The notes under the pieces were generated by a model. The model did not search any database. It was not told the DNA's origin and saw only the letters and a list, made by a program, of their open reading frames with translations. The position numbers were made by a program, and so were the translations under genes. Shown here in pieces: positions 1 to 10,290 of a DNA stretch of 64,000 bases. Numbering within the stretch: position 1 is the stretch's first letter; each line of letters starts with the position of its first letter. Source of the stretch: Cepaea nemoralis (Eukaryota > Mollusca > Gastropoda > Stylommatophora > Helicidae); NCBI GenBank assembly GCA_014155875.1, contig JACEFZ010025839.1, positions 220,001 to 284,000 on the forward strand, given 5' to 3'.

Positions 1-46
1 CCTAAAATTCCTCCTGGGGAGGATTCCCCACCGGTTGAGAACCACT
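1..46. mobile_element. End of a hAT-type MITE, cut by window edge
   Basis: The first 46 bases end in GGTTGAGAACCACTG. This matches, in reverse complement, the terminal inverted repeat of the complete 359-bp hAT MITE at 27461-27819, including the neighbouring CCGG. The other end lies outside the window, so the length and target duplication cannot be checked. Confidence 0.6.
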
Positions 47-67
47 GAGCTAGACTGTTGTGTACAC

Positions 68-250
68 TTCATAGTCGCCTGCGTTGCAGCGCATAGCTTT
101 GTACACTTCTTTTAGGACAGGAATCCCTGACTCCTTTGTACACTTTAGTTTTAATATTTGACTGCTTTGTAGACTGCCTGCGTTGCAACGCACAGCTTTG
201 TACACTTCCTTTCAAAACGACTCCGTGACTCCTTTGTACACATTTTCGTT
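68..250. repeat. Two-copy tandem repeat, period about 103 bp
   Basis: Two successive copies share the pieces GCCTGCGTTGCA, AGCTTTGTACACTTC and GACTCCTTTGTACAC in the same order (about 70-165 and 173-245). No coding potential is seen. Confidence 0.7.
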
Positions 251-404
251 ATTGTATTATATATATTTTCTAGGTTCTACCTGTGTTAACCTGCTCAGTT
301 ACCTCTTCACATAACTTTGGCTTCGTGCTGTGTCGCTTTATCAAAACGATATCCTCACTAAACCAAGCCCTCTAATAAGGCCAACTATCAGGATTACAAC
401 ACGG

Positions 405-2055
405 GCTTCCGAGACAACATGAGCGTAAAACTAGATTGTAGGTTGCGAATAAAACTCGCATCTGGTTTCAGACAGGGCTTAATTTCTGAGACAAGCATAT
501 GACTACAATATGCATCACCACGATATCTGTCTCTCCGAAAATGACGATACGTGTGCACACTAGGCCAGTGAGACTATCAGCACAGTGCGCCCCATCCGGG
601 TGGTGGTAACATCTAAACCACTTGTCCGCATTCCTACAAGCTACAAGCTGCACCGGGAATGACTGACCGTAAAGCTATTCCAGCTTACTGACTGCAGGCC
701 CACACGACGTAGGTGTGCTTCCTTTTCTCTACATTCATTGAACATAGTTCGATTGCTCATACGTCTTCAGCTTTCAAGCTGCGGTAATGTTCTCGAAACA
801 ATTGCCTCGATAATTAGCGTCAGCTGAGATAGACAGTATTGATTCCAGACAATGCACAAGATCTACAACAATTAGTAGACGCAGTTGTTGTACACAGTGA
901 GCAGCTGGGGTTGGAATTAAATTGTATGAAGACACAGCTTATGGTCGTCACTAGGAAGAACGAAGTACCACAATGTAATATGTAAGTAAATGGGAATATT
1001 CTTCAACAAGTGAATCGATACAATTATCTCGGAACAGTCATAACATCTGATGGGAGATGCCTTGCAGAGATTAGAACAAGAATCGACATGGCGAAAGTAG
1101 CCTTTAGCAAGGTGAAAAACATTCTGACCAATAAAAAGATGTCAATTGAAACGAGAAAAAGAGTGTTGAGGGGATACATAGAGCCTGTTCTTTTGTATGG
1201 ATGTGAAACTTGGACAGTGTGCAGTCAAGCTGAAAAGCATATGATGGCTGCAGAAATGTGGTTTCTGAGGAAAATGCAAAGAATGCCATGGACAGACAGA
1301 AATCCAATGACCAACTACTACAGGAGACAAATGAAAATCGTAAATTGATTACAGAAATTAGACGCAGACAGTCAACATTTATTGGACATGTTATGAGAAG
1401 AAATGGATTGGAGAACGTAGTGACAACTGGCAAGATCGAAGGGAACAGACCAAGAGGAAGACCGAGAGGAAAATACCTGGATGGCTTGGCCACATGGCAT
1501 GGACGAGACAGGAACACTGAGCTGATCCACGTCGCTGGTGATCGAGTGAAATGGCGAGTCATGACCGCCCACGCTTTCCGGCATGGCACATGATTGATTG
1601 ATTGATTGAGATAGACCACTATTGGGTACCCTCAGTCTTCCGAGACAATTTACACCTGAAACTTGGCTGTAAGGTGTGAATCGTGTGCGACAAGCACATG
1701 ACTACAGTAAGGATCAATCTGATATCTGTCACACCGAGTAAAGACACTACATGTGCGCACAGGCCAATGACACATCGCACAGAGCGCCCCATCCGGATCC
1801 GGTGACATGTAATCCACTGGACGCCTTCCGACAAGCTACAAGCTGCGCCGGTCAGGAACTAACCGTAATGCTACTGCCAACCTACTTACTACAGGACCAC
1901 GACTACTAGAGTGTGTATCCTTTCTCGTGACCTTCGTCGAACGCCATTAGATTGCTCGCTCACACTTCTTCAGCTTCAAGCTGTGGTTGCATACTCGTAA
2001 CGATTGCCTCAATAATTAGAGTCGGCTGGGAGAGACCACTGTCGGGTTCTCCACA
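405..2055. repeat. Two 420-bp direct repeat units split by LINE-A
   Basis: Bases about 405-834 and 1636-2055 align along their length at roughly 70-75 percent by eye. Shared landmarks are GCGCCCCATCCGG, ACAAGCTACAAGCTGC and GATTGCTC. They look like adjacent units of a diverged satellite. The LINE-A copy at 835-1606 lies between them. ORFs across the units differ between copies and look like chance. Confidence 0.7.
835..1606 (+). pseudogene. LINE-A 3' end: RT C-terminal tail, frameshifted
   Basis: This is a 5'-truncated non-LTR retrotransposon copy. The readable protein covers the end of the RT (NYLGTVITSDGR, then LLYGCETWT, a motif common at the C-terminus of endonuclease-type LINEs) and continues in another frame with GHVMRRNGLENVVTTGKIEG, ending at a stop near 1593. 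A frameshift lies around 1290-1330. A (TGAT)n tail follows at 1590-1608. A 10-bp duplication TGAGATAGAC flanks the copy at 825-834 and 1607-1616, supporting a real insertion. Endonuclease and catalytic RT motifs are absent, so it is a dead copy. Confidence 0.85.
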
Positions 2056-2227
2056 CACCCCTTACAGAGGCTAATTCCGAACAAGACCAACCCTAAAGTA
2101 TGCATATACCATAGCGTTGGAAGATTCGCTTGGGTGTTTCAACTATGCTATAAATATATGTCCGTTCGTGGATGGTGTAAATTGCGATCTTACGGCGGAT
2201 AATTAGGCTTAATATTTTTTTTTAATT

Positions 2228-2465
2228 CGCATATCCTTTTACAGGACATCGCTGTCAACAGCAGCATCATTCAGCTGTCTATTGATTTCTTGGCAAGATT
2301 ACGCTCAGTAGTTTGCCATTGCTTTCTGAGCGGCCGGCTTAGTTATCCCGCAAGTCACCAGCGGGGGTAGAACCGCTTCCAGCTCTCGCCCGCTACGAGA
2401 CTCTGCTTGATAAATGGGATTACGGAGAAAGTGGTGTAACCCCTCGGCCAGAGAGACCGGCAGGG
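2228..2465 (-). mobile_element. SINE S1 copy (second head variant)
   Basis: Read on the minus strand it ends with the S1 terminus TCCTGTAAAAGGATATGCGA. Before that come GAAAGCAATGGCAAAC and a GGTTC-like box-B relic. The head has the variant also seen at 56386-56620 and around the LTR element. Confidence 0.65.
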
Positions 2466-2628
2466 TTAATATTGACGTAGGAAAATGACATTGGAAACTG
2501 TTATGTTTCAAATTGCCGTTAAGTCGAATTAAAACAACACCGAAGTTTGTAAAAATATTTCCTAATGTACTTATGCGTCATTAATCTAAACATTGAAATT
2601 GTTTAGAAAATAAGAAACAGTTAGTTGC

Positions 2629-2705
2629 ATATCCCTTACAGGGCGTCGCAGTCAACACCAGCATGTTGTGTTTACGTTCTGTGGTTTGCCATTGCTTAGA
2701 AAGTA
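2629..2705 (-). mobile_element. SINE S1 3' fragment
   Basis: Only the 3' part is recognisable: the complement of AAGCAATGGCAAACCACAG followed by the terminal GTTGACTGCGACGCCCTGTA. Confidence 0.55.
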
Positions 2706-2709
2706 AGAA

Positions 2710-3244
2710 CATGTAACTAAATCGGGGTGGATGTGTTGCATCTCGACAAGGGACAATCTGTGACAATCCTCTGATATTTGACACATCTGCCGCCTCTTTG
2801 TCCTTCTGCCTTTGAGACTCCTAGTTGAGTCATTTACCGACAGTCACGCATTCCAAGCCCTTAGTTTGCCAGTGATTAAAAACTCCGCCGCGGAGCAAGC
2901 GTGACAGGTTTCTGATAGTCAGAAGCGGTTCCCCTTTACTGAATGTTTCGGCCCTTTATCTTCCTGACGTTATCTTGGTGGGGGTGGGTTCCACCCAGCC
3001 ATGACTTTGGATGTCTTTCTCTTGCCGTACGTTCGAACCATGTTTCGTGACATTGCGTTGTCTTTGTGCTTTGCGTTGTTTTCATGCTTGTCCCATAACT
3101 GCCAACTGTGCCTAACCAGCCACCCATACCTAGGGGAGGAGAGCAGCGTGCATCCGGTGCTTCGTGCCCTCACACATGTCCTAACTCCACCACTGGCTGG
3201 AGCGTGGACGTCGGTCGACATTTCATTTATTGCGGCTACTGTCA
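2710..3244. other. No feature recognised
   Basis: Overlapping ORFs of up to 110 codons occur on both strands, but none resembles a known family and they read through each other. Nothing else is supported here. Confidence 0.4.
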
Positions 3245-3437
3245 CATCCATCCATCCATCCATCATGTGCCATGCCGGTAAGCATGGGCGGTCATGATTC
3301 ACCTTTTCACTCGATCACCAGAGTCGTGGATCAGCTCAGTGTTCTTGTCTCGACCATGCCACGTTGCCAAGCGATCCAGGTATTTACTTCTCTGTCTTCC
3401 CCTTGTTCTCTTCCCCTCCATCTTGCCAGTTGTCACT
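3245..3437 (-). mobile_element. LINE-A 3' end fragment with (ATCC)n tail
   Basis: This is a minus-strand copy of the LINE-A terminal segment. Its reverse complement carries the same GACAACTGGCAAGATgGA region and the CGCTTACCGGCATGGCACA terminus as 835-1606. A short (CATC)n run at 3245-3264 forms the tail. A short tRNA-like stretch with GTGGGTTCGTTTCC follows at 3438-3485. Confidence 0.75.
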
Positions 3438-3511
3438 ACAGCGCGCTGTCTCGCGCTCCAGAGGTCGTGGGTTCGTTTCCGGACTCCATCATTCCGTTCA
3501 TGAGTACAATT

Positions 3512-3830
3512 TTATTGGAGAATCCCGGTGACTCTTCGATGGAGCTACAAATTGTGTGCTCGGTGAGACGTTTTCTTGGAGACTCCCGGTGACTCTTCGA
3601 TGGAGCTACAGATTTCGTGTTCTATGAGACGTTTTCTTGGAGACTCGCGGGGAGTCTTCGATGGAGCTACAAATTTTGTGCTCTGTGAAACACGTTCTTG
3701 GAGACTCGCGGCGAGTCTTCATTGGAGCTACAGATTCTGTGCTCTGTGAGACGTTTTCTTGGAGACTCCCAGGGAGTCTTCGATGGAACTACAGATTTGG
3801 TGCTCTGTGCGACGTTTTCGGCAGTCTGCT
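3512..3830. repeat. 61-bp minisatellite, about 5 units
   Basis: Units contain TTGGAGACTC, TTCGATGGAGCTACA and GTGAGACGTTTTC at a period of 61 bases. Two overlapping reading frames stay open through it. Because 61 is not a multiple of 3, the apparent protein repeats change frame from unit to unit and are not evidence of a gene. Confidence 0.9.
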
Positions 3831-3976
3831 CTACAGAAAGAGACAGACTCAGTTCAATGCAGTTGGTCCTCTTGTCTTTAAACCACTTTTCAAACCTTTA
3901 TTTAAGGGTAGGTGTAAGTAAACGAATCAACACCATGCAATGCTTCTGCTTCTTCTTTCGTTCACTTGAAATTTAT

Positions 3977-4570
3977 CTACAATAGTGTCTCTTGTATAAA
4001 CTTCACTGTCTTGTTTAGTTTACTCAGTGGTCCATCGAGTGCTTCCTCCACTGTAATTTGTCCATGTTTAAAGGTTTGCCTAGATACGTCATAGTTTTGG
4101 CAGCCTTGGAGTATTGTGATTAGCTGCCTCCGGCACCAACCTACATATACTAGCAAACATGGCTGATTCGAAAATCTTGAATTTTGCATACAATCTGGTT
4201 GTGTGATCGATTATGTCTCGTTCTAATGCTCAGAATAATGATTTGTTCCGGTCTGTCCGTTAAATGATAATCGTCTTGTGCTGGTATTGATGTTTTTAGT
4301 TTTTTTTTTAAATGACTTTTATGATTTTTTTTTTTCTAAGGTTTGTGAGATTGTTCTATTGTTGCTCCTTCCTTAGCTAGTCAATCAGCTCTTTCGTTTC
4401 CGGGCACTCCACAATAAGATGTTATCCACTGTATGGTCACCTTACGCTGACTGGCTAGATCAGATAGCAGCGTCCATAGTACTGCCCATTTTCCATACTG
4501 GAGTCTCAAATAATGATTTTGAATCTGTCAGTAGCCATGAAATTCTTTAATCTCGCAGGGTAGACGACAA
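3977..4570 (-). pseudogene. LINE-J remnant: RNase H and C-terminal tail
   Basis: On the minus strand, about 4345-4570 carries a degraded RNase H end. It reads TIQWI, then the GVPGNERAD-like motif that precedes the last catalytic Asp in LINE RNase H domains, broken by stops. About 3977-4190 continues with EALDGPLSKLNKTVKFIQET, which matches the form of the short tail after RNase H in such LINEs. No RT is readable upstream, so this is an old 5'-truncated copy. Confidence 0.6.
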
Positions 4571-4892
4571 AAGACTAAACAACACCCTGAAGTACATTTT
4601 AGGGTAGAAGATTAAGGCATAAATGACATCTTGAAGTACTTGAGACAATTAGGCATATGGTATATAAATAAAACAGCAGATCCCATTTTCACACAATGAC
4701 GGGTATTTGAATTAAAATAAACGTGCTTCTATATCTTAGGACAGAAGCGGAGAGACCAAATCAATATCTAACAAATGCCTCCACATTTTAGAGTAAAAGA
4801 GGACAGACTAAAACAAAGAACATGGTGAAGTAACTTTACATCGCTATCAGGTACGCCTTTCTCTGACTTCAGAGATACTTGTCATTATTGCA

Positions 4893-5126
4893 TCATCATT
4901 ATGTGCCATGCGATAAGCGTGGGCGGTCATGTTTCGCCATTTCACTCGATCACCAGAGTCGTAGATTAGCTCGGTGTTCTTGTCTCGACAATGACATGTT
5001 GCCAAGTAATTCAGACATGTACTTATCTGCCTTCCCTTTGTTCTTGTGCCCTCAATCTTGACAATTGTTATCAAGTTCTCGAGTTTATTTCTTCTCATAA
5101 TGTGCCCAAAACATTTTGAATGTCTA
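4893..5126 (-). mobile_element. LINE-A copy, 3' part, interrupted by a SINE
   Basis: This minus-strand copy has the GHIMRRNKLENLITIVKIEG segment on its complement, equivalent to 1381-1440. It is interrupted at 5126 by an S1 SINE and resumes at 5355, showing that the SINE is younger. Confidence 0.8.
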
Positions 5127-5354
5127 CGTGGCGAATGCGTAACGGACGCAATTCGCAATTCCGCATACCACGTTCGAAACACAGCTGCAGGCGATTTGGC
5201 ACCAGATCACCTTGCGTTGGTTCTCATACAGTATGTGTGCTGGTCGTTCAGAAAGCAATGGCAAACTACTGAACATAAACTAGCTAAGAAATCACAAACA
5301 GATAAGAAATGCTAGGCTTGACTGCGACGTCATGTAAAGGATATGGGGCTACCT
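5127..5354 (+). mobile_element. SINE S1, full-length-like, inserted in LINE-A
   Basis: The head reads CGTGGCGAATGCGTAACGG, with box B GTTCGAAAC at about 5174. The body contains GTCGTTCAGAAAGCAATGGC and the copy ends GACGTCATGTAAAGGATATG. An 8-bp duplication AATGTCTA lies at 5119-5126 and 5355-5362. This copy sets the 5' end of the family because both flanks are LINE-A. Confidence 0.85.
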
Positions 5355-5465
5355 AATGTCTAATTGCTCTAATTAATTTACGGTTGTCATTTGCTTCTTG
5401 TAGGACTTGCTCATTGGATTTTCAGTCCGGCCGTGGTATTCTTCGCATTTTACTTGTTAATTTAA
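5355..5465 (-). mobile_element. LINE-A copy, 5' part beyond the SINE
   Basis: It resumes the minus-strand LINE-A sequence (TAATTTACGGTTGTCATTTG and the downstream Trp-rich segment) in register with the unbroken copy at 12363-12990. Confidence 0.75.
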
Positions 5466-6085
5466 TTGCCCAATTAAAGGGCGAGAAATCAACGTGTATG
5501 TCCAACTGAACGAACCCATTTTGCCGCCCTCTGAAGAGAAAGTTTCAGCACGTGAAATTATCTTCAACTCTGAGCTCTTATCTTTCGCGCAAAGTGCCAG
5601 TAAAACATTGTTTCCTGAAGCAGTCTCCTGCCATGGTTTTGATACGAGCTAACGCCATAACGATCTGCAGACCTGAATGCCATAGTGCCCCTGAGATACC
5701 CAAAACCTGTGGAGGACACAACTAATCTAGGTTTTAATCCCAACCACTCCGTATGTGCTGTGCTGAATCATGATCTGGTTCCATCCGAGTATGCCTCACA
5801 GAGAATGATAAATTTTAGTTACAGTCTTTCCCACCCTTCTGATATTTGAACTTGGAGAGGTGAAGGAGGCTTCTGTGAAACAGTGCCCGTGGGGGTTTTA
5901 CTGGGGTATCCGGTCGGGAGGACAGTATCTACACCAACCCCACTCTTTTCCTTGGGCTCCGATGACCTAAACACATTTGCATCGGACTTAAGACTTAATA
6001 CTCAATGTTCCAGAGGATTCAACAATCAGCCATCAAACCAACCTTGTTAAGAGTTACGGATAGAAGGGTACACTTCAAACTTAGT
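5466..6085. other. No feature recognised
   Basis: There is no sizeable ORF, repeat or family signature. Confidence 0.4.
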
Positions 6086-6335
6086 AAGTTGCATAATATT
6101 TACAGGGCGTCGCAGTTAACCTCATCGTTTTTTTGGTTGTCTGTGATCTCTTTGTAAGTTTACGTTCAGTAGTTTGCCATTGCTTTCTAAACGACCGACA
6201 CTCATATCATTTTATTTTTTTTTTTAAACAGCGCAAGGCGATCTGCTGCCAAATATATGCAGTTGTGCTTCGACTGTTATATGCGGGATTACGAACTTCG
6301 TCCGTAACCCCTTCGCCAGTGAGCCGGCTATAGAC
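6086..6335 (-). mobile_element. SINE S1 copy with poly-T expansion
   Basis: The minus-strand order is head (GGCGAAGGGGTTACGGACG), body and terminus (GACGCCCTGTAAATATTATG). A run of T residues at about 6212-6223 has expanded within the body. Confidence 0.75.
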
Positions 6336-6339
6336 TCCA

Positions 6340-6740
6340 AGGGAAAGGGAAATGCTGTAGACTAAGATTTAGAGGTAGAAATTTGTCAATATTCAGGGGT
6401 TTCTTGAGACGACTGAAATAGCATGAGAGATGAATGTCTTGGCTGTCCTGTAAGCTCTATTTCTTTCCTCTAATTCTATGAGAGCCAGACAGTATCCAGC
6501 GAATGTAGAAACAAATATACACTTCATGAGAGAATGAGAAACTTTAGTCTAAGATTTACTGACAGAAATGTGTCATTTTTTGAGACCACTGAAACAGCAT
6601 GAGAAATAAATGTCTAGTGTATGCTATTTCTTTCCTCTAGATCTATGCATGCCAACATTACCAGCGAATTTATCACGCATGCGGAGGAAAACAGGTACAC
6701 TTCAGGGTAGAATGAGATTCTGTAGGCTAAGGGATAAAGA
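6340..6740. repeat. Two-copy tandem repeat, about 190-200 bp
   Basis: Copies at about 6340-6535 and 6536-6740 share GGTAGAAAT, ACTGAAATAGCATGAGA, TATTTCTTTCCTCTA and CCAGCGAAT. A related piece, ACTGAAATAGCATGAGACAT, recurs at 32617-32640, so the unit is dispersed. Confidence 0.65.
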
Positions 6741-6928
6741 TGCAAATACACGATTTCAGAATACCAGTGAACACGTGACGTATCGATTAGCCAGCTTAGG
6801 GGGAGTACGGTACAGTAATTCGATTACGGAGAATGTTCTTTTTCTTCAGATGCAAATTGCTGTATGTGTTAAATGCTAACTACGCATGTGTTGTTTCTAC
6901 TTAATTTAGCTTGTCTAATTCTATGCGT

Positions 6929-7130
6929 TGTCAGACTCCGTGGCTAAAGGTTTAAGGACGCGATTCGTAAGCCCGCTTCTTTGCGTTCGAAACACACCTG
7001 CGACCGATTTGGCAGCAGACCGCGCTGAGCTGGGTTTTAACGTGTTGGTATAGGAGACGGTCGTTCAGAATGCAATAGCAAACTATTGAACGTAAACGGG
7101 CCCAGACATCAATTGTCAACTGGTGGTTGA
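6929..7130 (+). mobile_element. SINE S1 copy ending in oligo-A
   Basis: The head is CTCCGTGGCTAAAGGTTTAA and box B is GTTCGAAAC at 6987. The normal S1 3' end is missing; the copy stops near ATCAATTGTC, just before an A-run at 7131-7141. Confidence 0.75.
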
Positions 7131-7189
7131 AAAAAAAAAATAAACTATAGCCGTTAGCGAGTGATATAGTGTCAATGTTAGTGTGTGCA

Positions 7190-8385
7190 CTAATAATGGG
7201 CACTCTTCCGAATAACAGTCCCAAATTATTTAGTGTAAAATGTATCCCTTACAGGGCCTCATTAGTTGATTTTGCCGATCACTTTCGGTTCAATGTGACG
7301 TGGACTGCTAAACCGATCAATGGATGCAATAAATGTTTCCTGGGCCCGGGGGCCCTCACTGTCGTCGGAGTGTATATCTATTTCCACATATAACTGATAG
7401 GTATACACTCCGACGACATTGAGGGCCCTCCGGGCCCAAAAACATTTATTGCATCCATCGATCGGTCTAGCAGTCCACATCAAACTGAACCGGAAGTGAT
7501 CGACAACACATTCAATGCTCGTTCCGATATGCACAATTTTTTTCCACAAAGAACATGCTTTCAGACAGTATTTACAACTTTTGTGCCACAATTTCCACAT
7601 ATAACTGTGAAATATTATTGGTACGTAATTCCATTTTCTCAGTTCTATATTTTAGTTATTTACAATTATCTCGGAACAGTCATAACATCTGATGGGAGAG
7701 GCCTTGAAGAGACTAGAACAAGAATCGCCATAGCGAAAGTAGCCTTTAGCAAGATGAAGAACATTCTGACCAATAAAATGATGTCAATTGAAACGAGAAA
7801 AAGAGTGTTGAGGGGATACATAGAGCCTGTTCTTTTGTATGGATGTGAAACTTGGACAATGAGCAGTAAAGCTGAAAAATATCTGATGGCTGCAGAAATG
7901 TGGTTTCTGAGGAAAATGCAAAGAATACCATGGACAGACAGATAAACCAATGACCAAGTACTACAGGAGACAAATTAAAATCGTAAATTAATTAGAGAAA
8001 TTAGACGTAGACAGTCAATATTTTTGGACATGTTATGAGAAGAAATGGATTGGAGAACTTGGTGACAACTGGCAAGATCGAAGGGAACAGACCAAGAGGA
8101 AGACAGAGAGGAAAATACCTGGATGGCTTGGCCACGTGGCATGGACGAGACAGGAACACTGAGCTGATCCATGACTCTGGTGATCGACGAATGAAATGGC
8201 GAGTCATGACCGCCCACGCTTTCCGGCATGGCACATGGTTGATTGATTGATTGATTGATATTTTAGTTCGTGTTGTTTAATATTTTATTTTAATTATATC
8301 ACCTAATGAGGCCCTGTAAGTGATGCTTTTTACAATAAATAATTTGGAACAGTTATTCGGAAGAGTGCCCTCATAATGTAATAAG
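7190..8385. mobile_element. Foldback (palindromic) element, interrupted by LINE-A
   Basis: Outer arms of about 75 bp (7195-7265 and 8300-8378) are inverted copies sharing GGGCACTCTTCCGAATAAC and TTACAGGGCCTCATTAG. Within them, 7274-7384 and 7400-7507 form a second near-perfect palindrome with arms of about 110 bp around a short spacer. LINE-A (7658-8257) landed later in one side. No transposase is seen, so it is probably a non-autonomous DNA element. Confidence 0.75.
7658..8257 (+). pseudogene. LINE-A 3' end copy with 11-bp target duplication
   Basis: The coding sequence begins NYLGTVITSDGRGLEE and includes LYGCETWTMSSKAEKY. It is broken by a stop right after IPWTDR and resumes in another frame, with GKIEGNRPRGRQRGKYLDG at the end, then a (TGAT)n tail at 8238-8257. 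The duplication ATATTTTAGTT lies at 7647-7657 and 8258-8268. It is highly similar to 835-1606, so the two insertions are of similar recent age. Confidence 0.9.
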
Positions 8386-8699
8386 TGCGGTCGGACTTGA
8401 TTCGACGAGTGTTCGTAGTGCGCAAGGAGAGGGCAAAGACTAGCCACCAATTCCTCCGTGAATTCAGTCCACAAAATGTGAAATATGTGATGGCTCTAAT
8501 ACACCGGAGACCCATCCCAGGTCCCTGCCTCGGGGCTGGCTTGTTTTAATTCACTAAATCTAAATGGTTGTTGTAGTAAACGTTCAAAGCTGCATGGTGC
8601 GCCAAGGGTCTGGCTAGTGTTGTTGAGAAAATGAACAAACCTGTTGCTTTTAACTAAATGACTATCATCGAGTGCATTGTCGGTATGAATGGAAGGATC

Positions 8700-9140
8700 A
8701 AAGTTCATAATTTCAAACGATGTATGGATGTGAAGCGTGGACAATGAGCCGATAAGCTGAAAATACATCTGATGTCTGTGGAAATGTGGTGTCTGAGGAA
8801 AATGTAAAGAATACCATGGACAGACAGAAAAATCAACGATCACGTCCTAAATGAAAACAAATGAAATCCGTAAACTGATTAGAGAAATTAGAGTAGACAG
8901 CCACATTTTTGGCCACGATATGAGAAGCAATAAATTTGAGGACTTGGTGACAACTGGTAAGATCAAGAGGAAGAGAATAAGGGGAAGGCAGAGAATTAAA
9001 TAATACCTGGATAGCTTGGCCACGTGGTATGGTCGGGACAAGAATACAGATCTGATCAACTACTCTGGTGCTCGAGTGAGATGGCGAAACATGATCCCCA
9101 CGCTTATCGGCATGGCACATGATGAATGAATTACAAGAAT
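8700..9140 (+). pseudogene. LINE-A 3' end, older degraded copy
   Basis: It corresponds to 1195-1590 of the better copy (TGTATGGATGTGAAGCGTGG and the closing CGCTTATCGGCATGGCACAT), but indels break every frame. Confidence 0.75.
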
Positions 9141-9274
9141 CCCGGATCAGGTCTGTGCTCTAGTCTGTGTTATGCCATTTGGTCAAGCCATTCAGATATG
9201 TATCTCTTTGTTATTCACTTATTATTTTGCCATCAAGTTTGACTATCGTCACTAAGCTTCCTAATGTGTTTCTC

Positions 9275-9420
9275 ATAAAACGTTACTTGCATGCCATTCA
9301 CATGACGCTGCAATCAACCCCAGCATTTACTGACGGTTTGTAACTTATTAGGCTAAGTTACTTCAGTAGTTTGCCATTGCTTTGTGAACGGCCGACGCCC
9401 CATGCCATCGATATCAACCC
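9275..9420 (-). mobile_element. SINE S1 3' fragment
   Basis: The minus strand carries GCAATGGCAAACTACTGAAG and the GATTGCAGCGTCATGTGAAT-type terminus. The head is lost. Confidence 0.6.
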
Positions 9421-9550
9421 GAAACGGCCTGCTACCACATGGCCAGCAGCTGATCTCATTGTTGGATTCTACAACTCGGTAGCTGTCGGGAAATTGTGAA
9501 ATCAGTGTTACTATCATCTAAGCCCAAGCCAGCGAGGGTTATGTCTTCAC

Positions 9551-9858
9551 ATAACATGCCTAGAAATGTGCCTTTCTATGTCCAATTTCTGCACTTAACA
9601 TGCCTAGAAATGTCGCCTTTCTATGTCCAATTTCTGCACTTAACATGCCTAGAAATGTCGCCTTTCTATGCCCAATTTCTGCACTTAACATGCCTAGAAA
9701 TGTCGCCTTTCTATGTCCAATTTCTGCACATAACATGCCTAAAATGTCGCCTTTCAATGTTCAATTTCTGCACATGACATGACTAAAAATGTCGCATTTC
9801 TATGTCCAATTTCTGCACATAACATGCCTAAAAATGTCGCCTTTCTATGTCCAATTTA
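9551..9858. repeat. 45-bp minisatellite, about 7 units, frame-preserving
   Basis: Units of 45 bases (AACATGCCTAGAAATGTCGC, CTTTCTATGT, CCAATTTCTGCACTT) run from 9551. Because 45 is 15 codons, two plus-strand frames and one minus-strand frame stay open through most of the array and give apparent 15-residue repeats (for example NMPRNVAFLCPISAL). One unit lacks a base, which shifts the frame. A real protein is unlikely. Confidence 0.9.
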
Positions 9859-10012
9859 GCCAGCTCTATGGTAAATGGGTTACGGACGCTAATTCGTAAT
9901 CCCGCTAACGGCGTTTGAAACACAGCTACAGACGATTTCGCAGCATACTGCATTGCGTTGGTTTTCATACAATGGTATGAGTGCCAGTCGTTAAGATAGT
10001 GACAAGACACTG
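9859..10012 (+). mobile_element. SINE S1, 3'-truncated
   Basis: The head GGTAAATGGGTTACGGACGC and box B GTTTGAAAC are followed by GGTATGAGTGCCAGTCGTTA. It ends abruptly where the 70-bp minisatellite begins. Confidence 0.7.
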
Positions 10013-10019
10013 GGCAGGG

Positions 10020-10290
10020 AACATAGGTCTGGTGTCATTACACATACCTTAGGAGTTTAATTAGAGGTGACAACTATAAGGTTCTTGAAAATAAAGGTCT
10101 AGTGTCATTACACGCACCTTAGGAGTTTTATTAGTGATGACAAATATACGGTTCTTGAAAATAAAGCCCTGATATCATTACACATACCTTGGGAGTTTCA
10201 GCTGAGATGACAAATATACGGTTCTTGAACATAAAGGCCTGGTGTCATTACACATAAATTAGGAGTTTTAGTTGAGATGACAAGGATACG
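10020..10290. repeat. 70-bp minisatellite M2, left part
   Basis: Units are about 70 bases long with GGTTCTTGAAAATAAAG, GTGTCATTACACATACCTT and AGGAGTTTTA. The array stops at 10290, where a LINE inserted, and resumes at 11913. Confidence 0.9.

Noticed and set aside
1104..1619. A 171-codon minus-strand ORF over LINE-A
   Set aside because: It is the antisense shadow of the LINE-A coding region; similar shadows occur at other LINE-A copies.
3438..3485. A tRNA gene (GTGGGTTCGTTTCC segment)
   Set aside because: Only a box-B-like part is present; no acceptor or anticodon stem pairs could be made. More likely a SINE head fragment.
3230..3592. A 120-codon plus-strand ORF
   Set aside because: It runs antisense through a LINE-A end and then into the 61-bp minisatellite.
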